A stretch of 64,000 bases of DNA from a virus. The notes below the pieces were generated by a model. That model ran no database searches. It had not been told where the DNA came from and saw only the letters and a list, made by a program, of their open reading frames with translations. The stretch covers positions 1 through 64,000 of the IMG/VR virus record IMGVR_UViG_3300011254_000489. One strand, 5' to 3'. Made by a program: the position numbers and the translations under genes. This document shows, one piece after another, positions 34,053-41,682 of the stretch (within the stretch, counting starts at the first letter, position 1; each line of letters begins with the position of its first letter).

Positions 34053-35558
34053 TTATTCACCCTTTAATTTTATGAAAGTCTGCCTTCCTTTTTTCTTTAT
34101 TGAGAAGTTGTTTTTTATTTTGTCAAAGTCACGGTACACTTGGGGTTGGCTTTTTCCTGTACGCTTCTGTATTTCCTTCAATAAGTCCGACTTAGAAATG
34201 AATCCTTCTTCATCTTTCTCCATTTCTTGATATTGTTTTAGAAACGCTCCATTTGCCCTGTGTTTCAACTCGTCCTTGTTGGCCGACTTGAGGCTCATTT
34301 CTAACCACTCTATCAATGATTTATAGCAGTTTCGTACAATAAACGCCGCTTGATTAACATTTCTTCCATTGACGATGAACCGCTTTTCATCATCACGGAT
34401 TGAATTAGCCTCTGCTACACAACAAAGAATTGCAATTTTACCTAGCAAACCTAACCATCTAGTTTGGAAATTCTTCACAATGTCCCGAATATCGCCCACT
34501 ACAGAATCACTCCAAGAATCCATATCTGTCAATCTCATGAGTAGAGTATCATTAAATTCCGGTGCAAATCGTATTGTCAAATTAGCATCGGGTTTTCCCG
34601 TTTTGTTATTAGGATGATTTACAGTACCTTCGTATTGTTTCTTAGTCAATTCGTAGACCTTAAACAAAGCATTAGCGAATCTTTCTACGGGCATATTACT
34701 CTCTTCAATAACACCAAAATTGGCTACAATTGTTTCACGAATGCTTCTTTGTATGTCTTCCGGTACATGCTTTACTAATACCAAAGCCCTTTGAAATAAA
34801 CCTGTTTCAACAATCGCTCTATCAAGATTTGATGGAGGGAAGGTAGTTGCTAGAATAGAACGCTGAGAACGACATTCAACTTTTGGCCCTTCCTTTAACT
34901 TCTTAGTAATGACCCAAGAAGACCCACAAAGACTGTTACATAGAGTATTCAAGTAAGTGACAATTCCTTCTTTGTGTTGTGTTTGCTTGAAGATACCGGA
35001 GTTGGAAAATTCATCCCAACGGGCTAGCCCATGTCCGTCTAATTCTCCTTTGATGTGGTTCCATCTGTTATTACCGTCATCGTCAATGTACTGCTCTTGG
35101 TATCCAATCAAAGCGGCATCAGTATATTCTACAATGTCAAAATTATCGTATTGTTCTAGAGGTTTACTCGTAGGTTCTTCGTAATCATCCAATCCTTGAT
35201 TTTCTGCTCTTTGTTCGCTAGCGATAACTTCTCTAGGTCTTAGATTTTGTGACTTGTTAATCTTAGCCCAAAGTATATTGGATACAGGCAATACGAAATC
35301 CATAATTGCCGTCTTACCTGTACCGGAGTTTTGAATCCAAACAAAGTGTAGTCGGGAATCGTCGCTACCCTTTCCTCTAGGGATATGCACAAAATCCTTT
35401 ACTGCTTGTCCTAACAAAACCAAACAAGTTAATGCGGCGGGAACATCGTTGTATTTAGAATACTTCAACGCTTCTTTCATCCATTCACTAACCAATGTTG
35501 GTAGTTTTTCTCCGATAACTTCGGTTTCTTCTTCTTCGTATATTTCATCTTCATTCAT
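34053..35558 (-). CDS. AAA+-type ATPase, replicative helicase candidate
   Basis: 501 residues. Walker A is N-S-G-T-G-K-T-A near residue 77, and a Walker B-like A-R-W-D-E-F lies near 175. The C-terminal 70 residues look like a winged helix (S-K-S-D-L-L-K-E-I-Q-K-R-T-G). The general form, an ATPase with a terminal winged helix, fits MCM-like or DUF3987-like viral helicases. It is the only large helicase-type ATPase among the replication genes, so it is the best candidate to unwind the viral DNA. Exact family is uncertain. Confidence 0.65.
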   Translation of the reverse strand: MNEDEIYEEEETEVIGEKLPTLVSEWMKEALKYSKYNDVPAALTCLVLLGQAVKDFVHIPRGKGSDDSRLHFVWIQNSGTGKTAIMDFVLPVSNILWAKINKSQNLRPREVIASEQRAENQGLDDYEEPTSKPLEQYDNFDIVEYTDAALIGYQEQYIDDDGNNRWNHIKGELDGHGLARWDEFSNSGIFKQTQHKEGIVTYLNTLCNSLCGSSWVITKKLKEGPKVECRSQRSILATTFPPSNLDRAIVETGLFQRALVLVKHVPEDIQRSIRETIVANFGVIEESNMPVERFANALFKVYELTKKQYEGTVNHPNNKTGKPDANLTIRFAPEFNDTLLMRLTDMDSWSDSVVGDIRDIVKNFQTRWLGLLGKIAILCCVAEANSIRDDEKRFIVNGRNVNQAAFIVRNCYKSLIEWLEMSLKSANKDELKHRANGAFLKQYQEMEKDEEGFISKSDLLKEIQKRTGKSQPQVYRDFDKIKNNFSIKKKGRQTFIKLKGE

Positions 35559-36250
35559 ATTTTCACCTTCTTTTCACTAAATAATACATCTAATATTCTA
35601 GATGCAGTTTTTTCTCCTATGCCGTCAAGTTTAGTGAGGTCTTGTACGGTGTGGAGTCCTATTTCTTGTATGGAACCAAATTGCTTTAAGAGCATTTTGG
35701 CTTTCTTGACTGATACTCCCTTTATTGTAGAGAGTACATCAATACGCAAATCTTCTGTTGTAACTCTTTTGATTACTTCGGGTCTTATGGCCTCCCTGTT
35801 TAGAGGCTTAACTTTACAGAAAGCGGTAATTAAAAGGGCCGCTTCCTTCTCGCTTTCTACCCAAAGAGGTTTGGTATCAGTGTCTAAAGCAATTCTAGAA
35901 ATCCCTCCTAAGAATTTATTCTTGAGCATTAAGGCTCTTGTGCCGTGAGGCATTTTACTTTTAGAATTACTAATTACTGACTCTACGGCTTCGTTTAAGG
36001 AACCATAAATTATGACAAAGTTATGCTTGTAGTGCCTATCCATGTTATCTATTTGATTCCACATTCTTTTATTCATCAAAGAACCTAAGAAATCTACAGT
36101 AGATTTTGCTTCAAAACACATATCATCAAAGACATAATCTCCAACTTCTATCCATTTCTTCTCCATCTCAATTGACAAGTACTTGGCGTGATACTCAACC
36201 AATTCAACCAATTTTGAACCGGCTCTTTCTCTGCTATCAATAACCAACAT
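35555..36250 (-). CDS. XPF/ERCC4-family structure-specific nuclease
   Basis: 231 residues. The N-terminal nuclease domain has I-D-S-R-E-R (residues 4-9), V-G-D-Y and E47-A-K-S-T-V-D53, which is the E-R-K-x-x-x-D motif with Arg replaced by Ala. The C-terminal part has two helix-hairpin-helix motifs (I-K-G-V-S-V-K-K-A and L-D-G-I-G-E-K-T-A). There is no helicase domain, so it resembles a minimal Mus81/XPF nuclease that cuts branched DNA. Likely used in recombination or resolving replication branches. Confidence 0.85.
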   Translation of the reverse strand: MLVIDSRERAGSKLVELVEYHAKYLSIEMEKKWIEVGDYVFDDMCFEAKSTVDFLGSLMNKRMWNQIDNMDRHYKHNFVIIYGSLNEAVESVISNSKSKMPHGTRALMLKNKFLGGISRIALDTDTKPLWVESEKEAALLITAFCKVKPLNREAIRPEVIKRVTTEDLRIDVLSTIKGVSVKKAKMLLKQFGSIQEIGLHTVQDLTKLDGIGEKTASRILDVLFSEKKVKI

Positions 36251-36251
36251 C

Positions 36252-36590
36252 TCAATCAGTCCATTGTAAAAGTGTCCGGTATTTAAGCGAAGTGAGGATT
36301 TTGGGTTGGTCTTTTCTGTAGCCTCGCATTGTTTCTAAGAAAAGGAAGACTAGCCATTCATCCCATTCTTCGGGAAACTCACTTCCTTCATTAGAGAAGG
36401 ACTTTGCTTGATAGTAGAAATCGCCCATGTGTAGTGGGTGCTTCCAAAAGACTCTATCTCCTTCCATGTAAACTTCCCAACCGTCTTTACGAATTATCAA
36501 TTCGGGTTGAGGATATTCTCCATCGGGGTCATCATCAAAATATGTTGGTGATTTAGTTAATTTCATCCATTTCTTTAAGTTAAATTTCAA
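36252..36590 (-). CDS. Protein of unknown function, TTG start
   Basis: 112 residues from TTG at 36590, which overlaps the previous stop and is preceded by GGAGGAATTAAA. Mixed alpha/beta, with many Trp, Tyr and Asp residues. No family was recognised. It lies between a membrane protein and the XPF-like nuclease. Confidence 0.55.
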   Translation of the reverse strand: MKFNLKKWMKLTKSPTYFDDDPDGEYPQPELIIRKDGWEVYMEGDRVFWKHPLHMGDFYYQAKSFSNEGSEFPEEWDEWLVFLFLETMRGYRKDQPKILTSLKYRTLLQWTD

Positions 36591-36880
36591 TTTAATTCCT
36601 CCATTGTTTTTCGTACTTTTTTTACGCAATCATCACAAATGCCTCCGGCATCAAAACAATTAACGCAACCGTGTTTATCTTCTACAGATTTACTAATTTG
36701 TTTAAAGGACTTGTACTCTTGTGGCCCCACCATATCTACTAGTAATTTCAATATTATTCCATTCATGTAAACCATCTTACCCATATTTTCTTGGAGGGCT
36801 TCATGTATTGCTACATTACCTCCTAGTATTAGCAGGAACAATCCTACTAATGATACTCCTACAATTATTTCAATTATCAT
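36587..36880 (-). CDS. Membrane protein with C-terminal Cys cluster
   Basis: 97 residues. The N-terminal hydrophobic segment (about 1-25) is a clear membrane anchor. The C-terminal part has C-V-N-C, C-D-D-C within 12 residues, a probable zinc site. It is an unusual neighbour for replication genes; it may anchor something to the membrane. Confidence 0.6.
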   Translation of the reverse strand: MIIEIIVGVSLVGLFLLILGGNVAIHEALQENMGKMVYMNGIILKLLVDMVGPQEYKSFKQISKSVEDKHGCVNCFDAGGICDDCVKKVRKTMEELN

Positions 36881-37917
36881 TTTTTCACCTCATCTAAGTA
36901 ATTTGGATACCTCCAACATCTTCCGACGCAATATCCTTCGGGGATTAATTTAGTTTTACAGTTAGGCGTTTTATAATTACCATGTACTGTAAACTTAGCG
37001 TGTCTTTTTGTGGTTGATTTATCCCAATCTAACCACACACCGTCTATGGATGCAATCTTTTCTATTTCTTCAATGATTAAATCTAAGACTTCGTTTTTCT
37101 GTTCTGTAGAAATTAACTTTGTTCTCTGTGTTAGTAAGTCCCGATACCAAGAAACAAGATACGCTCTAGCCATATGACTAGGATTTTCCACCATGATAGC
37201 ATTATGCAAACAAGGAAGTAGAGGCAAATTACCCTCAATCTTGCTAACTTTGACTTCTCCTTCTACCATTTCAATAGGAGGCAAATCGGGCCAAATTACA
37301 GGTGAATTATTTGTCACTTTTCTTGCAATTAGTCTAGGCTCGGAGGCCAATGTTTGCAATTCTTGAATGCCCGTTTTTAGGTCGTTTTCAAAGATTGGGA
37401 TACAATAGTAAGGAACTCCGTTTTCATCGGAAGAAGACAGGTTTACTGTGTTTGGAATTCTCCTAAGCCTAGTAGTTTGACCTACTCTATCGTCCAAAGT
37501 AGAATCCGAGCCAAGTAGAGATTTCACCTCTCTGTAAAATGCTTGGATATTTCTAATGTCATCAGTGACTTCCCCGTACACAAACAAGTGAAACCCCTTG
37601 CCGGAGAAAAACATAGTGTGTTGGTAGTCGTGTTTATTGATGTAGTCTAAAACAATAATCAAATCATCAAGTGCTTCCTGTAAATTATCGTCATGGGCAT
37701 CAAAGTCTAAAAAGACTCTATCCAAAATAACAGAAGATTCTACCTTTGCCGTTTCAGCAAAGATAGCGAAATCATATACACTAGTGTAAACATTCGTCCT
37801 ATTGTTAAACTCTTTAACAAAACTTGTGTATTCACTTTTTGATTTCACTATTCTTCTCTTCATCTGTGGTGCGTTCTTGATGTGACTCCCCGCCCACACT
37901 TCCCTCGGAAATTTCAT
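36877..37917 (-). CDS. Archaeo-eukaryotic primase (PriS-like)
   Basis: 346 residues from the ATG at 37917, with GGAGGCAATAAAA upstream. The AEP core is visible: motif I F-L-D71-F-D73, motif II F-F-S-G-K-G-F-H110, motif III D-D-R-V-G-Q-T-T-R near 143. The C-terminal tail holds several Cys and His residues (H-x-x-F, C-x-T, C-V-G-R-C), possibly a zinc site. It makes primers for the viral polymerase. No separate large primase subunit was found. Confidence 0.8.
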   Translation of the reverse strand: MKFPREVWAGSHIKNAPQMKRRIVKSKSEYTSFVKEFNNRTNVYTSVYDFAIFAETAKVESSVILDRVFLDFDAHDDNLQEALDDLIIVLDYINKHDYQHTMFFSGKGFHLFVYGEVTDDIRNIQAFYREVKSLLGSDSTLDDRVGQTTRLRRIPNTVNLSSSDENGVPYYCIPIFENDLKTGIQELQTLASEPRLIARKVTNNSPVIWPDLPPIEMVEGEVKVSKIEGNLPLLPCLHNAIMVENPSHMARAYLVSWYRDLLTQRTKLISTEQKNEVLDLIIEEIEKIASIDGVWLDWDKSTTKRHAKFTVHGNYKTPNCKTKLIPEGYCVGRCWRYPNYLDEVKK

Positions 37918-38209
37918 TTTTATTGCCTCCTTCAAAACTGATTGTTGCTTGTCCTAACATTTCTCTAATTACTTCTGCTATTTCGCCTCGTAGTTGTATT
38001 TTAACTGCTTCCCTAAAAGCGTCTTCAAAAGAATATCCGACAAAACCTTCGTTTAATTTTAATTCTCTTACTAATTCAAACCTTTCAATTAATTTAGATT
38101 CGTTATAGATTTCTTCACATAGTATTTCTATGGTGTCTTTTAGATTAGAAATCTCTAAGAAAGTCCAAGACCTAGATAATACTTTTAGTTTGATATTATT
38201 TTTATTCAT
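37832..38209 (-). CDS. Charged helical protein overlapping primase start
   Basis: 125 residues from the ATG at 38209, preceded by GGTGGGATA. Helical with E-I-A-E-V-I-R-E-M-L in the middle and a disordered acidic C-terminus. Its last 86 bases overlap the primase start in another frame. No family was recognised. Confidence 0.5.
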   Translation of the reverse strand: MNKNNIKLKVLSRSWTFLEISNLKDTIEILCEEIYNESKLIERFELVRELKLNEGFVGYSFEDAFREAVKIQLRGEIAEVIREMLGQATISFEGGNKNEISEGSVGGESHQERTTDEEKNSEIKK

Positions 38210-38327
38210 TATCCCACCCCATAATAGTATTTATTCGTTCTAATAAAATTTTAGAAACATCATTTCTACCCATAGCACTAATAATACTGATTGCATCTGT
38301 GGCTACCGCCATTATACTATCTTTCAT
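38202..38327 (-). CDS. Very small protein upstream of 37832-38209
   Basis: 41 residues from the ATG at 38327, preceded by GATGTGATATT. Overlaps the next gene by 8 bases. Helical, no recognised family. Confidence rests on the ribosome-binding site and tight packing. Confidence 0.4.
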   Translation of the reverse strand: MKDSIMAVATDAISIISAMGRNDVSKILLERINTIMGWDNE

Positions 38328-38331
38328 AATA

Positions 38332-39231
38332 TCACATCAACCAAGTTTCTTCATCACACAATGGGAAATAACTACAATGGGCGCAAGTCTTGTAGAAGAA
38401 CTTAGTGGGGAAGTTTTTATTCTCATAAGCGTGTATTAGTCTAGCAATAGATTTCATAGCAGAATTCTTAGATTGCTTTTTTACTTTCTCACAATACATA
38501 TGATTGGAAATAGGATAATACCAAGACCAATGAGTAACAGGTACTCCTTCTTCTAGTCCTGCATTTTGCAGAACCGCAGGACTACTATTCTCAATAAGTA
38601 TTTGATAGAACGCCATTTCCTTTCTCATAGGAGAAGTTTTTGTGTCTTTCCACGGCCCTGTTTTAAACTCCATAGGAATGTAGCCTTCCCCTTCTTGAAA
38701 GATTCTGTCAATGATTCCTTGTAAGTGTACCTTGTACGGGCGAGTCAATGGATACTTAGGGTCGGTATTAGCCTCAATAATAATCTCACAATCAAACTTA
38801 CCTTCGTTGCATACAGGCAAAAATTCATGAATTTTACCTTCTTTCTTAGCATCCATAAATCTCTGCGCTTCAAAGATTGCGATTCCTGCATAGTCATCAA
38901 AGTACTCATCTAAAGGAAACAGTGAAGAACAATAGTCAATAACTTCTGTACTGTTCATAGTTTCTGCTTTCTTAATATCAAACGCATTAAAGAAATCCTC
39001 TCTTGCGTTGTGCATAATCGTTCCTTTTCGCATTGCTTCGGATTGGTCTTGAGGTCTTCGTTCAATGTAATTATATTCGTATTTCTTAGGACACCAAATA
39101 TGAGAACCCAAAGAAGACTTTGTAATCTTCAAAATGGGTTCGCTAGGGTCATCGTAATTTTCCGGCAACCACTGATATGTGTAGTCGTCCATCGCTTCTA
39201 TTTCTGCATTATATTTTTCTTCATTATTCAT
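38332..39231 (-). CDS. Cas4-like PD-(D/E)XK nuclease with Fe-S cluster cysteines
   Basis: 299 residues. The RecB/Cas4-type nuclease pattern is clear: an N-terminal S-x-L-G-S-H-I-W-C47-P-K-K-Y, M-H-N-A-R-E near 77, G-I-I-D-R-I near 170, then M-E-F-K-T-G (the E-x-K motif). C-terminal C283-x-x-C286-x5-C292 with C47 gives the four cysteines of a [4Fe-4S] cluster, as in Cas4 and AddB-type nucleases. Such enzymes resect DNA ends. There is no CRISPR array or other cas gene here; it is likely part of viral recombination. Confidence 0.8.
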   Translation of the reverse strand: MNNEEKYNAEIEAMDDYTYQWLPENYDDPSEPILKITKSSLGSHIWCPKKYEYNYIERRPQDQSEAMRKGTIMHNAREDFFNAFDIKKAETMNSTEVIDYCSSLFPLDEYFDDYAGIAIFEAQRFMDAKKEGKIHEFLPVCNEGKFDCEIIIEANTDPKYPLTRPYKVHLQGIIDRIFQEGEGYIPMEFKTGPWKDTKTSPMRKEMAFYQILIENSSPAVLQNAGLEEGVPVTHWSWYYPISNHMYCEKVKKQSKNSAMKSIARLIHAYENKNFPTKFFYKTCAHCSYFPLCDEETWLM

Positions 39232-39232
39232 A

Positions 39233-40138
39233 TTACCACCAATCCGATAGTTTCTTTTCTTTAGTTTTTATGCTTGCAGTGTCCCATTCCATTGCTTTGT
39301 AAACGGGTTCTGCTTTCTTAATTACTTGGTCTGCATAATGTGACCAATCGGGAGAATACTCTCTTAGTTCGTCAAAGGTTCTTCCTGCAACATAGGTCGC
39401 CTCTACTTGTTTTCCTGTTAGCGGGTTAGTATAATGTCCTGCCGGTTTGCACTTGATGAAAACATAAGAGTCAATATTAGTAGGCAGATTTAGTTTTTCT
39501 ACTCCGAATAATATTGCCGAATTACCTGCTCCGAATACCGGCTTCTTACCTTCTTTAGTAGTGAAGGTTGTAAACTCAGCCGCACACTTAGAACAGAAAT
39601 TTGTTCTCTTACCTTGTGTGAATTTGTGCTTTTTCTGTAAATCAAACACAGAATAGCCCTTACCACAAGAACATTTTACCTTAAAGCGTTCTTCCTTAAA
39701 CCGACTTCTTTTGACAATAGATTCAAAATCTATTTCCCCTTTCAGTACAGTAGAATACTTTTGATGTAGGTATTCGTTTATTTCTTCAAACGAACATTGG
39801 TCTACCCACATTCTAAGAACAGTGCTTTGAATATCTCTAGCAAAACCTGTTTCGGAAATTTTCTTAGCAGTAAATCCTGTCATTACAAACTTGGGTTCGT
39901 CCAACCAAACACCATCTAGCCAAGATACAAGACCTACATTTCGGTTCTTAGTAGTCCCTACTCCTAAACTAGAATAGAATTTCTCAAACTCCAATACTAC
40001 AGGGTGTTGTTCTAGACCAAGTACATTAGGAAAGGATTCTCTAACATGGTCGTTAATTTCTTCTATTGCTACCTTTGCTTTTTCTACTGAATCGCATTTA
40101 ATATAAATAGAATCTGTGTGTCCATATACTACTTTCAT
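39233..40138 (-). CDS. DNA polymerase B, C-terminal part (split gene)
   Basis: 301 residues starting exactly at motif C. The protein begins M-K-V-V-Y-G-H-T-D-S-I-Y-I-K, where the normal motif is YGDTDS, so one Asp is His. It continues with the palm and thumb regions (T-K-N-R-N-V-G, F-T-A-K-K-I near 85-100). A Cys cluster (C-S-C and C-S-K-C, near 145-175) and a C-terminal K-K-L-S-D-W-W resembling a clamp-binding peptide are present. The N-terminal part is at 41679-43442; together they give a complete family B polymerase of about 890 residues, presumably assembled from two chains. Confidence 0.85.
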   Translation of the reverse strand: MKVVYGHTDSIYIKCDSVEKAKVAIEEINDHVRESFPNVLGLEQHPVVLEFEKFYSSLGVGTTKNRNVGLVSWLDGVWLDEPKFVMTGFTAKKISETGFARDIQSTVLRMWVDQCSFEEINEYLHQKYSTVLKGEIDFESIVKRSRFKEERFKVKCSCGKGYSVFDLQKKHKFTQGKRTNFCSKCAAEFTTFTTKEGKKPVFGAGNSAILFGVEKLNLPTNIDSYVFIKCKPAGHYTNPLTGKQVEATYVAGRTFDELREYSPDWSHYADQVIKKAEPVYKAMEWDTASIKTKEKKLSDWW

Positions 40139-40269
40139 TGTTTATCTCTCCCTATTAAAAACATTCTTGCTTCAATAGCCTTAGTAATACAGGGGTCACA
40201 CACTTTGTATTTCCCGCATCTTAGTCCTCTTGATTCAGCATTCTCTTCTCTACACATATCGCACTTCAT
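40135..40269 (-). CDS. Small zinc-finger protein inside the split polymerase region
   Basis: 44 residues with C-D-M-C near the start, a Cys near residue 18 and C-D-P-C near 24-27, so one or two zinc sites. Overlaps the polymerase C-part start and the GNAT stop (ATGA). Part of the insertion that splits the polymerase gene. Confidence 0.6.
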   Translation of the reverse strand: MKCDMCREENAESRGLRCGKYKVCDPCITKAIEARMFLIGRDKQ

Positions 40270-40688
40270 TCAATCACCTCCTGTAAAACTCCTAATGATA
40301 ATATATAATTAATGAACTCATTAGAGCGTTCATTAATGCCTATTGTTGAAATGTAGTTGGCGTTTGTTTGTGCGATTGCAGTTGTGGCGAATCTTTTTCC
40401 TCTTTCGCTTTCACGAATCCATACATGTTCTAGCGCACGGTATTCATCGTGTAGGTATTCCACAGTAAGAAAGCCTATGGTTTCATGCTCACCTTCAAAG
40501 CCGGAATAATGATGTTCTTCATTTTCCCAAGTTTCCTTGTAGATGAAATAAAATTCATTTTCACAGAAATGGTGTATTACTTGTTCCTTATGAAAATCCT
40601 CTTTCCATTCTTCGTATAAGTCAATAAATGATATTAGGTCATCCCCAAACCTACAGTCTGCTTTTCTAATAAAAACTTCTTCAATCAT
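40266..40688 (-). CDS. GNAT-type acetyltransferase candidate
   Basis: 140 residues. E-H-V-W-I-R-E-S-E-R-G-K-R-F-A-T-T near 90-105 fits the acetyl-CoA binding motif A of GNAT proteins (strand followed by R-G-x-G/x-A). The preceding strands are also in keeping. It could modify a host or viral protein. It lies inside the insertion between the two polymerase parts. Homology is suggestive, not certain. Confidence 0.55.
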   Translation of the reverse strand: MIEEVFIRKADCRFGDDLISFIDLYEEWKEDFHKEQVIHHFCENEFYFIYKETWENEEHHYSGFEGEHETIGFLTVEYLHDEYRALEHVWIRESERGKRFATTAIAQTNANYISTIGINERSNEFINYILSLGVLQEVIE

Positions 40689-40858
40689 TCTTTCACCATC
40701 TTTGTAATTCCTAATATTTTCATCGCTTCTCTAATATGATGGTGTGCTGATTGTAGTTCTTCAACGATTACTTGAGGGGTGTCCGTTGATAGTTGCAAGC
40801 AACTGTTCCATAATTCAAATTCCGCCATTCTTAATAATTCTTCTAATTCTAATTTCAT
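40685..40858 (-). CDS. Small helical protein inside the split polymerase region
   Basis: 57 residues from the ATG at 40858, overlapping the HNH stop (ATGA) and the GNAT start. All-helical, with E-L-E-E-L-L-R-M-A and H-H-H-I-R-E-A. No family was recognised. Confidence 0.5.
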   Translation of the reverse strand: MKLELEELLRMAEFELWNSCLQLSTDTPQVIVEELQSAHHHIREAMKILGITKMVKE

Positions 40859-41682
40859 TGTTTCATCTCCTCAATCTCTTTTTGAAAGTGTATTGTCTTC
40901 AACCTAACCTCTTCTTTAAATTGAATTTCATCAATTTTACCCCAAAGTTTTTCAGCGCATTCATCAATCATTAAAATATTCATTAGGTCATATTTAGTTA
41001 AGTCGCTAAAATAATATAGAGTTATTTCTAATAATTTATTCATAGAAACATGATAATTAGGGTTAAGTATCCTACTATGTGCGCCCGATTCTACTAATTT
41101 AGAATACAGTATTTCATGATGAGGAAAAAATCCCTCTTTAATTTTAAAGTAATTTTTAATTTGCTTTTGTTTGTGTGCGAACTTATATTCAGTTTCATAA
41201 TCTAAAGCATAGAATACATATTTTTTATCGGGATGATTTTCGGGTAAGTGGTATTGTTTAGTATCCTGTTCTGTAGCAGTAAAAAAACCGTGATTGTATA
41301 TTTGGGCTTTATTACTAATCCAACACCAATATTCAAGCCCGTATAGATTTTCGCTTTCTTTATGACAGGTTTTACATAACATATGTAAATTACATATGTC
41401 ATCGGAACCTTCTACCGATTTAGCAAGAATATGCGCTCTCTCTAAGTTGGTGTTTGCACTAACTCCACAAGCCATGCAACCTTGATTTATTCTAACACCT
41501 TTCTTGTCTTTAATAAGGCAATTAAGATAACTTCTATTTAAAATATGACTTAAAGAACAATTTTCCCAATATTGATAAATCGCATGTGGCTTTGGAGCAA
41601 TGTTTTTTCGGTGAGTAGTTACTAGTCTACCCATAATATCAATTTCTCCTTTTTCTAAATGTCTTGTATTCAATTTATTCAT
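40855..41682 (-). CDS. HNH endonuclease, likely homing endonuclease splitting DNA polymerase B
   Basis: 275 residues. Residues 68-110 hold an HNH nuclease site: C-M-A-C-G, then E-R-A-H-I-L-A, N-L-H-M-L-C-K-T-C-H-K, with two zinc-binding pairs. The start codon overlaps the stop of the polymerase N-terminal part. Free-standing homing endonucleases that split phage genes (DNA polymerase, ribonucleotide reductase) are known in T4-like phages. Insertion exactly at the polymerase active-site motif C fits that pattern. Confidence 0.8.
   Translation of the reverse strand: MNKLNTRHLEKGEIDIMGRLVTTHRKNIAPKPHAIYQYWENCSLSHILNRSYLNCLIKDKKGVRINQGCMACGVSANTNLERAHILAKSVEGSDDICNLHMLCKTCHKESENLYGLEYWCWISNKAQIYNHGFFTATEQDTKQYHLPENHPDKKYVFYALDYETEYKFAHKQKQIKNYFKIKEGFFPHHEILYSKLVESGAHSRILNPNYHVSMNKLLEITLYYFSDLTKYDLMNILMIDECAEKLWGKIDEIQFKEEVRLKTIHFQKEIEEMKQ

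Noticed and set aside
38332-39231. Cas4-like nuclease as sign of a CRISPR system
   Set aside because: No array of repeats and no other cas gene were seen. Cas4-like nucleases are common in viral recombination modules.
40139-41678. Intein or group I intron as the explanation of the polymerase split
   Set aside because: The N-terminal chain ends with its own stop overlapping the HNH start, and the C-terminal chain has its own ATG in an ATGA overlap. No intein splice blocks (Cys or Ser start, His-Asn end) are visible at the junctions, and several genes are in the insertion. A split intein or intron remnant cannot be fully excluded without RNA data.
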